A stretch of 64,000 nucleotides of DNA, from the NCBI RefSeq assembly GCF_000369525.1, contig NZ_KB850070.1, forward strand, positions 186,001 through 250,000. The letters are read 5' to 3'. This document shows, one piece after another, positions 57,222-64,000 of the stretch; positions within the stretch are counted from its first letter, which is position 1; each line of letters opens with the position of its first letter. The translations under genes and the position numbers were made by a program. The notes under the pieces were generated by a model, which did no database searches, had not been told where the DNA came from, and saw only the letters and a program-made list of their open reading frames with translations. The DNA comes from Acinetobacter higginsii (GTDB lineage: Bacteria; Pseudomonadota; Gammaproteobacteria; Pseudomonadales; Moraxellaceae).

Positions 57222-59486
57222 CTACTGTGAAGACGCTGGACGGATTGTCGTAGTGGTCACTGTGTTTTTACTACGCTCTGTTTCCTTGACTGGAAGTTGC
57301 ACCGTTTTCTGCTGTACTGAAGGTTCTTCAATCGCAACTGGTGTTGTCACTACCACTGTTTTTTTAGCTTGAGTCGCGGTTGGAACTTTTTGATAAGGTG
57401 AATTCACTATTGCGGGTTGCGGATTATAAATATCCGTAACATTTTCTGGCAACTTAGCAAAATTACCATTCTTATCCATTGCTAATTGCAAACTATACAA
57501 TTGATTATAGCGCTGTTGAGATAAACGTCTCACATCATCCGAATCTCCAACAATGGTTGGATGGATAAAGACCAGCAGGTTACGTTTTTCTTTACTCTTT
57601 GAATCCGCGCGAAATAAACGCCCGACATAAGGAATATCACTGAGGATCGGTAAACCTTGGCGTCCCATCGTTGCATTATCAACGACCAAGCCACCCAATA
57701 CCACTGTCTGCCCATGATCTGCCAATACGGAGGTCTTAATTGCCCGCTTGTTGGTAATTAAATCCGCGGCCTGACCTTTCCCTTCCACATTGGAAACTTC
57801 CTGTTCGACTTCCAAACGGACTGAACCACCCTCGCCAATATGCGGAACAACTTTCAGGGTTACACCAACATCTTTACGCTCAACCGTTGTATATGGGTTC
57901 ACAGTACTATTGCCAGTCGTTGCCACAGAGCCCGTGACAAAAGGAACGTTTTGCCCCACAACAATATAAGCTTCTTCATTATCCATCGTTACGATGGATG
58001 GTGTAGAAAGAAGATTCGATTGGGTATTTTCTTTTAATGCTTGAATCAGTGCACCATAGAGTTGACGAGAACCATTGCTGCCTTCTTTATACTTGCCTAA
58101 ACCAATTGCAGCACCAGTACCCAGAGCAGCACCAGCACCAGCTGCGCCACCCGTTAAATAACCAGCCGCAATTTTAGATAAACTTGATCCAACATTGGAA
58201 AAGTTGATTAGCCCAACACCACTATTTAAATCACCCATTGCCCATTGCACACCCAATTGGTCTGCATCAGTTCCAACCACTTCAATAATCGCAGCCTCAA
58301 TTAACACCTGCTGACGACGTGTATCCAATTGCTGAATCGCTGCATCAATTTCACGCATCAACTGAGGATCAGCTTTCACCACCAACGCGTTTTGTGTTGG
58401 ATCGGCAATAATACTGACACCGCCCTGATTAAAACTGGTGATACCTGAGTTCTGACTATTATTCGAATTGCTATTTAAATTAATTGAAGGTGTCGAAACA
58501 GAAGAACCTGTTGATGAACTTGAGTTCTGATTGTTCGAGATCAGGTTATTAATCGAGTTAGATCGGTTATTACTATTTGACGAGGACGATGATGATGACG
58601 CAGATTGCCCTGTTACCAGACCCTGTAAAATCTCAGCCAAGTTCTTGGCGCTGGCATATTTCAAACGAAAGACCTTAAGCCCCCCCAAACGATCTGCTGA
58701 CGGTACATCCAACATTTCAATCATCTGACGTAAGCGTTTACGTGAATCTGGATCACCCTTAATCAAAATCCGATTGGTGCGATTATCCGCAATAATACGT
58801 ACACGTGAACCAATAAAGTCCTTCGATGCACCTGTTGCACTCATTGTCTCCAACAAGCCAATGATTTCTTCAGCTTGGCTTGATTGTAAGCTAATCGCCT
58901 CAATATCATTTTGCCCTGTACCATCCAAATTACGCACAATATTTTCGAGCTGATAAATATTGGTTGCACGATCAGAAACAATTAAAGCATTGGTGCCAGC
59001 AACTGCCGCCAAATGTGCGAATTGTGGCATTAACGGGCGTAATGCAGGAATCAAATCATTCGGATTGGTATTTTGCAACCAAATCACACGCGTTACAATC
59101 TGATCACCCCCTGCGCGACTACGTGCGTCATAAGGAATCCCAGAGTTTTTCGCATTGCTATCTGGTACAAGCTTAACCGTATTCCCAGATGGAAGTGCCA
59201 CAACACCATTAACGTTGAGTACACCTAAAAATAGGTCATATACTTCATCTTTATTGAGAGGCTTATTGGAAATAACCGTCACATTACCGCGCACACGAGG
59301 ATCAACAGCAAAGTTCTTCCCAGTAATATCTGCAACTTCATTAATAAATGCGGTTAAGTCTGCATCACGTAGATTAATCTTCCATGTTTGTGCTTGCACA
59401 TTGGTACTGATTGTCGCAACCAAAGGTGCTGCGGCAAGTAATGCCCAAAGTGGACGTTGATGATTTAAAAAAGCCATAACCTGCAC
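57222..59486 (-). CDS. gspD: Type II secretion secretin GspD
   Basis: GspD is the outer-membrane secretin channel of type II secretion. It is 754 aa from a GTG at 59486 with AGGA five bases upstream; an ATG at 59477 is the alternative start. A signal peptide (cleavage near VQA-QTW) is followed by N0-N3 domains ('FINEVADITGKNFAVDPRVR', 'VRIIADNRTNRILIKG'). An Asn/Ser-rich insert (about 294-345) lies in N3. The secretin core includes 'QVLIEAAIIEVVGTDADQLG', 'LLSTPSIVTMDNEEA' and 'VPFVTGSV'. No GspS-type pilotin is nearby. It is preceded by gspC and gspN. Confidence 0.95.
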   Translation of the reverse strand: MQVMAFLNHQRPLWALLAAAPLVATISTNVQAQTWKINLRDADLTAFINEVADITGKNFAVDPRVRGNVTVISNKPLNKDEVYDLFLGVLNVNGVVALPSGNTVKLVPDSNAKNSGIPYDARSRAGGDQIVTRVIWLQNTNPNDLIPALRPLMPQFAHLAAVAGTNALIVSDRATNIYQLENIVRNLDGTGQNDIEAISLQSSQAEEIIGLLETMSATGASKDFIGSRVRIIADNRTNRILIKGDPDSRKRLRQMIEMLDVPSADRLGGLKVFRLKYASAKNLAEILQGLVTGQSASSSSSSSNSNNRSNSINNLISNNQNSSSSTGSSVSTPSINLNSNSNNSQNSGITSFNQGGVSIIADPTQNALVVKADPQLMREIDAAIQQLDTRRQQVLIEAAIIEVVGTDADQLGVQWAMGDLNSGVGLINFSNVGSSLSKIAAGYLTGGAAGAGAALGTGAAIGLGKYKEGSNGSRQLYGALIQALKENTQSNLLSTPSIVTMDNEEAYIVVGQNVPFVTGSVATTGNSTVNPYTTVERKDVGVTLKVVPHIGEGGSVRLEVEQEVSNVEGKGQAADLITNKRAIKTSVLADHGQTVVLGGLVVDNATMGRQGLPILSDIPYVGRLFRADSKSKEKRNLLVFIHPTIVGDSDDVRRLSQQRYNQLYSLQLAMDKNGNFAKLPENVTDIYNPQPAIVNSPYQKVPTATQAKKTVVVTTPVAIEEPSVQQKTVQLPVKETERSKNTVTTTTIRPASSQ

Positions 59487-59517
59487 TTATTCCTAACTGA
59501 TGTGTGACGTGTGATCA

Positions 59518-60357
59518 CTAAAAACTTTGTTGTATGGTCATCACTTGATCACCACGTTTTATTTCTATTTTGGCATGCCCTTCACGACGTACTTGCTCTA
59601 ATAATTGTACTTCGTTGAGTCCCTGCCCGACGCTTTGACCATTGATCGATAGAATACGATCACCAGAACGCAAACCCAAGGTATTTTTTAAATTCGATGG
59701 CGTCTTATCCGATATTTCATAACCATCTGTGCCACCCCCGCTCACTCCCATATTTTTCAGATATTGATCGCGATTGTCCTGCATTTGTTGAATTGCCTGA
59801 CCTAAAGCGGATTGTGGTGTGTTCTGTGTCGGTGCAACAGTTGGAGGCTGAACATTATTGGCACTATTAAGTACGGGTGCAATGGGTTGATATAAACCTT
59901 TATCCAATCCCTTAAATTTAACTTCTCGGGTAGCACCATTGCCTTGTTTCAAGATCACATGATCCCAATACACTTCTGCCAGTTGATATGACGTTGATCC
60001 CACCGTTTCACCAACACGATAACGTTCAGCAGTATCATTCAATTTAATCACAGCAGAAGACAAGTAATTGGGTTGACCTAACAATACACCTTGCAATTCC
60101 AAATTAACATTATCATCTGCCGAGGTCGCTGCCGGCTCATTAAATAGCGCAAAGGAGCTAATATTAGGGACTTGAGCTTGTTGTGAGCCTAGATCAACCC
60201 GATCAAATTGCATCGGTTGTGGCGGCGCAACTACCCACCAAAATAAAGAAGCCAGTTTCCAACATAACCACAAGATGAGTAGTGCTAAAATCAGACCACT
60301 GAGCTTGTCCAGCTTTTGCCAACGCAGTTGTTGCATTTTTTGAGTGATTGCTTTCAT
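59518..60357 (-). CDS. gspC: Type II secretion protein GspC
   Basis: GspC is the inner-membrane clamp that contacts the secretin. The 279-aa protein has one N-terminal membrane segment (about 21-45), a homology region (about 75-155) with 'LQGVLLGQPNYLSSAVIKL', and a C-terminal PDZ domain ('NTLGLRSGDRILSINGQSV', 'EVQLLEQVRREGHAKIEI'). Its start codon overlaps the gspN stop by one base. It is 31 bases upstream of gspD. Confidence 0.93.
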   Translation of the reverse strand: MKAITQKMQQLRWQKLDKLSGLILALLILWLCWKLASLFWWVVAPPQPMQFDRVDLGSQQAQVPNISSFALFNEPAATSADDNVNLELQGVLLGQPNYLSSAVIKLNDTAERYRVGETVGSTSYQLAEVYWDHVILKQGNGATREVKFKGLDKGLYQPIAPVLNSANNVQPPTVAPTQNTPQSALGQAIQQMQDNRDQYLKNMGVSGGGTDGYEISDKTPSNLKNTLGLRSGDRILSINGQSVGQGLNEVQLLEQVRREGHAKIEIKRGDQVMTIQQSF

Positions 60358-61100
60358 TAGAAACCACCTTGCAGCAGTGGCTGACGCGAACTGATCACAT
60401 AAGTATCTAGCCCAGCCTTACCTTGGTAAGATGGAATATTCAACAGCATCCTTTGTGTTAGCTGCACATCCAACATCAAATTTGTATCTAGGCTTAAATT
60501 TGCCATTTTCTGCTGACGTTGATCGCGGACATCAATTTTTAACTGCCCATTTTCATCTTTCAGATCAGCCACTAAAGATGGCATATTCATACGGTCCTGA
60601 CGCTGACCAAAAGTATAGCTCAACGCGCCACCACCCCAATTCAATTGACCTTCTGTCGCACTAAAGCCTTTTTCTTTTTGATAATTCAATTGTACGTCTT
60701 TCAGTTGAATTGAATTTTCAGGCCACTGCCAGTTGGCAAAATATTTTAATGTTTCAGGTGAAATTTTACCCTGCAGGTCTTTGATCATCATTTTTTGACC
60801 TAAACCATAGGCAAAAATTCCATTGAACTGGGTATTACCACTATGAATATCGAGATCTGCGCCAACGCGTAGTAACAGCAAATCGAGGGGACGGGTTTTC
60901 CAATGCACCGATCCACGCAATTGACCGCGCTGCCAATCTGCTTGCCCCTGCCAGATATTGCCACTAACATTGTGTAATAATTGATTATCTTTTGAAAATT
61001 TCGCAATTAACCATGTTGCTGGAATTTGTAAAATAATAAAAATTAAAAATGCAAAAATGGCGAAAAGCCACCATCTCCATTGCTTGGTTTTTTTCTTCAT
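60357..61100 (-). CDS. gspN: Type II secretion protein GspN
   Basis: GspN is an inner-membrane-anchored accessory protein of type II secretion with a beta-rich periplasmic part. The protein is 247 aa from the ATG at 61100 (MKKKTKQWRWWLFAIFAF), with GGTGGA just upstream. One membrane anchor (about 10-32) is followed by the periplasmic domain with 'GNIWQGQADWQRGQLRGSVH' and 'GQLNWGGGALSYTFGQR'. It is the first gene of gspN-gspC-gspD, an order found in Acinetobacter and Pseudomonas-type loci. The rest of the type II genes are not in this window. Confidence 0.9.
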   Translation of the reverse strand: MKKKTKQWRWWLFAIFAFLIFIILQIPATWLIAKFSKDNQLLHNVSGNIWQGQADWQRGQLRGSVHWKTRPLDLLLLRVGADLDIHSGNTQFNGIFAYGLGQKMMIKDLQGKISPETLKYFANWQWPENSIQLKDVQLNYQKEKGFSATEGQLNWGGGALSYTFGQRQDRMNMPSLVADLKDENGQLKIDVRDQRQQKMANLSLDTNLMLDVQLTQRMLLNIPSYQGKAGLDTYVISSRQPLLQGGF

Positions 61101-61193
61101 TCCACCCTTACCAACATGCAAATATCATCCTTTTTGAGACAATCGCCCCCTGAATGACATTATGCATACTTTTTCAACATCGCCAATTCTCTC

Positions 61194-61227
61194 ATATAAA
61201 AAAACCAAGCTTTTTAAGCCTGGCTTT
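61194..61227 (-). terminator. Intrinsic terminator after the H-NS-family gene
   Basis: An imperfect hairpin (AAACCAAGCTT / AAGCCTGGCTTT) is followed by seven T on the minus strand, about 50 bases past the stop. Confidence 0.65.
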
Positions 61228-61277
61228 TAATAAAGGATAAAGTCATCGTATGACAGAACGATGACTTTTAAACTTGT

Positions 61278-61604
61278 TTAGATTAAGAAATCTTCAAGTT
61301 TTGCGCCTTTCTCTAACTCAGCAACTAACCAGCGTGGCTGTTTACCACGACCAGTCCAAGTTTCTTCAGCATTGCTTTTATTACGGTAGCGTGGCTCTAC
61401 TGCTTTACGCGTTGTTTTCTTACGCTTTTGCTCGCCCACTTCCAATAATTCTTCAACACTGAAGCCAATCGCATCTGCAATTGCAATAATTTGATTATAT
61501 GCATCTTCAATTGCTTGATCTTTTTTACTCGCAATTAAAGCTTCAGCTTCAGCTTGTAAACGTTTTAAATCTTCTACAGATAACTCGCTAATATCTGGTT
61601 TCAT
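61278..61604 (-). CDS. H-NS-family nucleoid protein
   Basis: This 108-aa protein has an N-terminal coiled-coil oligomerisation region (about 5-60, 'EDLKRLQAEAEALIASKKD') and a C-terminal DNA-binding domain. The H-NS core is seen in 'AEETWTGRGKQPRWLVAELE' (TWTGRGKxPxW). It silences AT-rich, often horizontally acquired, genes. The start is ATG 61604 with GGAG eight bases upstream; a GTG at 61613 would be too close to that site. The upstream 390 bases are strongly AT-rich, a possible site of self-regulation. Confidence 0.93.
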   Translation of the reverse strand: MKPDISELSVEDLKRLQAEAEALIASKKDQAIEDAYNQIIAIADAIGFSVEELLEVGEQKRKKTTRKAVEPRYRNKSNAEETWTGRGKQPRWLVAELEKGAKLEDFLI

Positions 61605-61994
61605 TAGAACCACTCCGACTTAATAGGGGAAATATATCACTCAAAAAATAAAATGAATTTCAAATTCGATTCAATATTAATTTATAAATGATTAAATAAT
61701 CAATATAAGATTACCCCACTTAATCATATATCAAGCACTAAATCGCATTTTATTTACAATAAACCCCAAAAAAGCAGCCGTGTTATATAAAAACATATTT
61801 TATAAAAGTGAATAGCAGACTAGTAGCAATACGATTTATATTAATTTACTCTTAATTTTATCTAAAAAATTCTAATTTTATTGGGCTTATCAAGGTTCAA
61901 ATACACCAATTTTTCAGAAGCAGCGTACTTGAACCTTATTATATGAATTTACTATATAATCAAACAAAAATAGACATAATCGTCTTTATAATAA
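61605..61994. other. AT-rich region upstream of the H-NS-family gene
   Basis: These 390 bases have long A/T runs and no supported gene. They must hold the promoter of the H-NS-family gene and the downstream region of the thioesterase gene. I did not find a clear hairpin terminator for the latter. Confidence 0.5.
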
Positions 61995-62444
61995 TTAATG
62001 AGATATTAAAGAGTGATCCACGCTTTGCTCGAGTTGAATTATCTTTTGCCTAATCGTATCTGGGATATTTAATTTTTTTGAAGTTAGCTTATCAACACAG
62101 ACCATAACCGCCTCACCAGTCGCGACCACTTGATTCTGTGTTGCACTCCATAACACATAATGCATACGAAAAGCGCTATTTCTTAACTCTTCAATCCTCG
62201 CACCAATATGTAGCACATCAGGGTAGAATACCGGGCTTAAATATTTACATTGGCTTGATGCAACGACTGTCAATATATCCTGATCAAAGATATTCAACGC
62301 CATTAAATAAGCAATGCGTGCACTCTCGATATAACGATAATACTGCACATTATTTACATGACCAAAAGCATCCATATCTCCCCAAGCAACCGTTTGCTTA
62401 AGCACAACCGGATAGACAGACAGTTCCTTCATATTTTCACTCAT
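61995..62444 (-). CDS. YbgC/4HBT-family acyl-CoA thioesterase
   Basis: This 149-aa single-hotdog protein has the catalytic signature 'VAWGDMDAFGHVNNVQYYRY' (Asp near 22) and 'ESARIAYLMAL'. It hydrolyses short or aromatic acyl-CoA; the exact substrate is unknown. Its ATG overlaps the hemY stop by four bases (ATGA), so its translation is coupled to hemY. An in-frame ATG at 62432 is an alternative start. Confidence 0.9.
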   Translation of the reverse strand: MSENMKELSVYPVVLKQTVAWGDMDAFGHVNNVQYYRYIESARIAYLMALNIFDQDILTVVASSQCKYLSPVFYPDVLHIGARIEELRNSAFRMHYVLWSATQNQVVATGEAVMVCVDKLTSKKLNIPDTIRQKIIQLEQSVDHSLISH

Positions 62445-63634
62445 ATCTTAAAATTAAGAAAATTCACATCATTTTCAAATATTAAATTTAACTGCCTGAT
62501 TAAATCAGGATTATCACCCAAAGTAGATTTAATCCTTAAATAGCTCATTAAAATATTATCTGGATATAAAGTTAATAATTGCTCTGCTTCTGCCTGTCGT
62601 TGTGTTGCCACATAAATATGCCATTTTGCAAAGCTAAGCATCGGCACACTGGTATAACGCTGTTCAAGCTGCATAATGCGCTGCTCGACATAGGCATAAT
62701 CTGGAGTCTGCTTCAATAATTGTTGCTGGAACCACAGATAAAATACTTCTGGATCAAACTGATCTTGCAATAAATGCAAAGCCAGATCTTCATGCTGCAA
62801 ACTCATTTCTGGCATACGTGCCAATAATTTCAACCAGAGGACTTTACTACTGTATGGACGAGTTTGAATCTCATCCTGTAAAACCAGATAACGTTGCTGT
62901 AATGCAGCAAGATCATCCACAGAAGCCTGATCAAATCGTATAAGTAACTGCTGTAACCATAAGTCACGATGTTCTGCATCTAACAAACCGTATTGGGTTG
63001 TTTGCAAGAATAACCACGGCTCTTGTAAGGCAAGCTTCCCCCATAATGCAGTAATACGTTGCTGATAAGCTGTTTCAATCTCATTCAACCACGGAGAAAG
63101 CTGATGTTGAGCAAGAAACTCTAGATGGGTCAGCGCTTTCTGTGTTTCCTGCCGCTCAAGATAAATATCTATGCGTTGTAATTCAGCTAGCTCAAATGCC
63201 ATCGGTGCAGATTTTTCCAAACTCTGCAAGGCAGTTTCATAATCACCATTCTTATAATCAAATTGCGCATCAATAATATGATTAAGCAATCCTGACTGAG
63301 TATAAACCCGCTCAATAAACACTTGCTGATCTTTCGCCGCTTCCAACAACCAAACAATGCCAAGCTGCTCATAAGGATGCAAATCTTTAAAGTGAAGGAT
63401 CGTTTCTTTTTTTCGCTGCTCGCGGGCAAGATAACGTTTACCGAATAACCAAGTTAATTGTGCCAATAAACTGATCAGAATAAATAGTCCAATGAGTCCT
63501 AAAACACCCGTTTGAAATTGCCAATCTCGCCAATAGATATAGACATAGCCATTTCCATAGCCATAACTCAATACAGAAAACAGTGCGAATAGCACCAAAC
63601 TTGCAAGCACATAAATCAACAGTAAACGTTTCAT
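62441..63634 (-). CDS. hemY: HemY-family protein
   Basis: This 397-aa protein has two N-terminal membrane segments (about 5-22 and 42-62) followed by a helical TPR-like region. The family is encoded after hemC-hemD-hemX in proteobacteria and is thought to act in tetrapyrrole synthesis or at the membrane near it; its biochemical role is unclear. It starts six bases after the hemX stop, and its own stop overlaps the thioesterase start. Confidence 0.85.
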   Translation of the reverse strand: MKRLLLIYVLASLVLFALFSVLSYGYGNGYVYIYWRDWQFQTGVLGLIGLFILISLLAQLTWLFGKRYLAREQRKKETILHFKDLHPYEQLGIVWLLEAAKDQQVFIERVYTQSGLLNHIIDAQFDYKNGDYETALQSLEKSAPMAFELAELQRIDIYLERQETQKALTHLEFLAQHQLSPWLNEIETAYQQRITALWGKLALQEPWLFLQTTQYGLLDAEHRDLWLQQLLIRFDQASVDDLAALQQRYLVLQDEIQTRPYSSKVLWLKLLARMPEMSLQHEDLALHLLQDQFDPEVFYLWFQQQLLKQTPDYAYVEQRIMQLEQRYTSVPMLSFAKWHIYVATQRQAEAEQLLTLYPDNILMSYLRIKSTLGDNPDLIRQLNLIFENDVNFLNFKI

Positions 63635-63640
63635 AATGCC

Positions 63641-64000
63641 TTATCCCAACAAACCCAGTGTGGTTAATTTCGGTGTTGGTACTACAGGTAGATTTGAAAT
63701 TTTCTCTAAGCGTAATTTCATTTGTTGGCTATTTTGATCTGGAAATTCAGCAAGTAATTGCATCACTTCCAGAATAGATTTTCGATATTCTGTTCGTTGC
63801 CCTTGTTTTAAGGCTTGAGAAGCGAGTAACAAACGTAATTGTGCTTCTTTCAAGCTAATATTACGATTCATCAAGTCAGGTGAGTTGCGCTGTACTTTTT
63901 CTAATTTGAACCACTGCCACCACGATGCCGTTTCATTTTTGGTCATAGACACTTTCGGATTTCGGAGTTCGTGTTGAATCTTTTGATCTAGTTGCTGCAA
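63641..64000 (-). CDS. hemX: HemX-family protein (putative uroporphyrinogen-III methyltransferase-like), C-terminal part
   Basis: The frame is open to the window edge, so only the C-terminal 119 residues of a longer gene are present. The visible part is helical with 'ISLKEAQLRLLLASQALKQG' and 'YRKSILEVMQLLAEFPDQNS', which fits the soluble C-terminal domain of the HemX family. Its direct partner is the downstream hemY. The upstream hemC/hemD would be outside the window. Confidence 0.82.
   Translation of the reverse strand: MQQLDQKIQHELRNPKVSMTKNETASWWQWFKLEKVQRNSPDLMNRNISLKEAQLRLLLASQALKQGQRTEYRKSILEVMQLLAEFPDQNSQQMKLRLEKISNLPVVPTPKLTTLGLLG

Overview
This is core chromosome of an Acinetobacter-type gammaproteobacterium (Moraxellaceae). 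The evidence is the AT-rich base composition, RpoB of 1362 aa and RpoC of 1397 aa, tRNA genes that encode their own CCA ends, a gspN-gspC-gspD type II secretion cluster, a hemX-hemY tail, and intergenic hairpin repeats that I associate with this genus. The genus call is inference from protein and gene-order recognition; I do not name a species. I see no prophage, insertion sequence, integron, CRISPR array or plasmid gene.

Layout. 1-1.8 kb: end of pilC, then pilD and coaE (type IV pilus assembly and prepilin processing). 1.8-4.0 kb, minus strand: a DMT transporter, rlmB and ppnP. 4.0-4.5 kb: a gene-free block of structured repeats. 4.5-7.3 kb, plus strand: recN, an AlgH-family gene and ruvX. 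7.4-12 kb: an AaeAXB-like efflux operon divergent from an IclR regulator. 12.2-17.1 kb, minus strand: pgsA, a TesB-like thioesterase, uvrC, a PH-like membrane protein and lpxO. 17.5-21.7 kb: fadBA and a PH-domain protein. 21.7-26.7 kb: small secreted or lipoproteins, an MsbA-like ABC exporter and a membrane-anchored coiled-coil protein. 26.9-32 kb: a FrnE-like oxidoreductase, an unrecognised 473-aa protein and a tandem pair of paralogous putative outer-membrane barrels. 32-39.8 kb: htpG, an LprI-like protein, an OmpW-family porin, an antiporter, an epoxide-hydrolase-like gene broken by one stop codon, a DUF4442 protein and two glycine-zipper lipoproteins.

39.9-54.2 kb, minus strand, is the classical transcription/translation supercluster. 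In transcription order it runs tRNA-Thr(TGT), tRNA-Tyr, tRNA-Gly, tRNA-Thr(GGT), tuf, tRNA-Trp, secE, nusG, rplK, rplA, rplJ, rplL, rpoB, rpoC. It has a plausible strong promoter ahead of the tRNAs, a partial attenuator between rplL and rpoB, and two hairpin repeats inserted between genes. 54.2-57.2 kb holds an FHA protein, gph and trpE. 57.2-61.1 kb holds gspN-gspC-gspD. An H-NS-family gene, a 4HBT thioesterase, hemY and the 3' part of hemX finish the window.

Functional links. PilD at the left end would process both type IV pilins and the pseudopilins of the type II system whose GspC, GspD and GspN lie at the right end. fadB and fadA make the two subunits of one beta-oxidation complex. LpxO, the MsbA-like exporter, OmpW, the glycine-zipper lipoproteins and the barrel pair are all envelope functions. 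I found no convincing new multi-gene system. The best leads are the tandem barrel pair with its unknown neighbour, the structured repeat array at 4.1-4.35 kb, the repeats inside the ribosomal/RNA polymerase operon, the nonsense-interrupted hydrolase, and the palindrome-rich divergent region between the efflux operon and the IclR gene.
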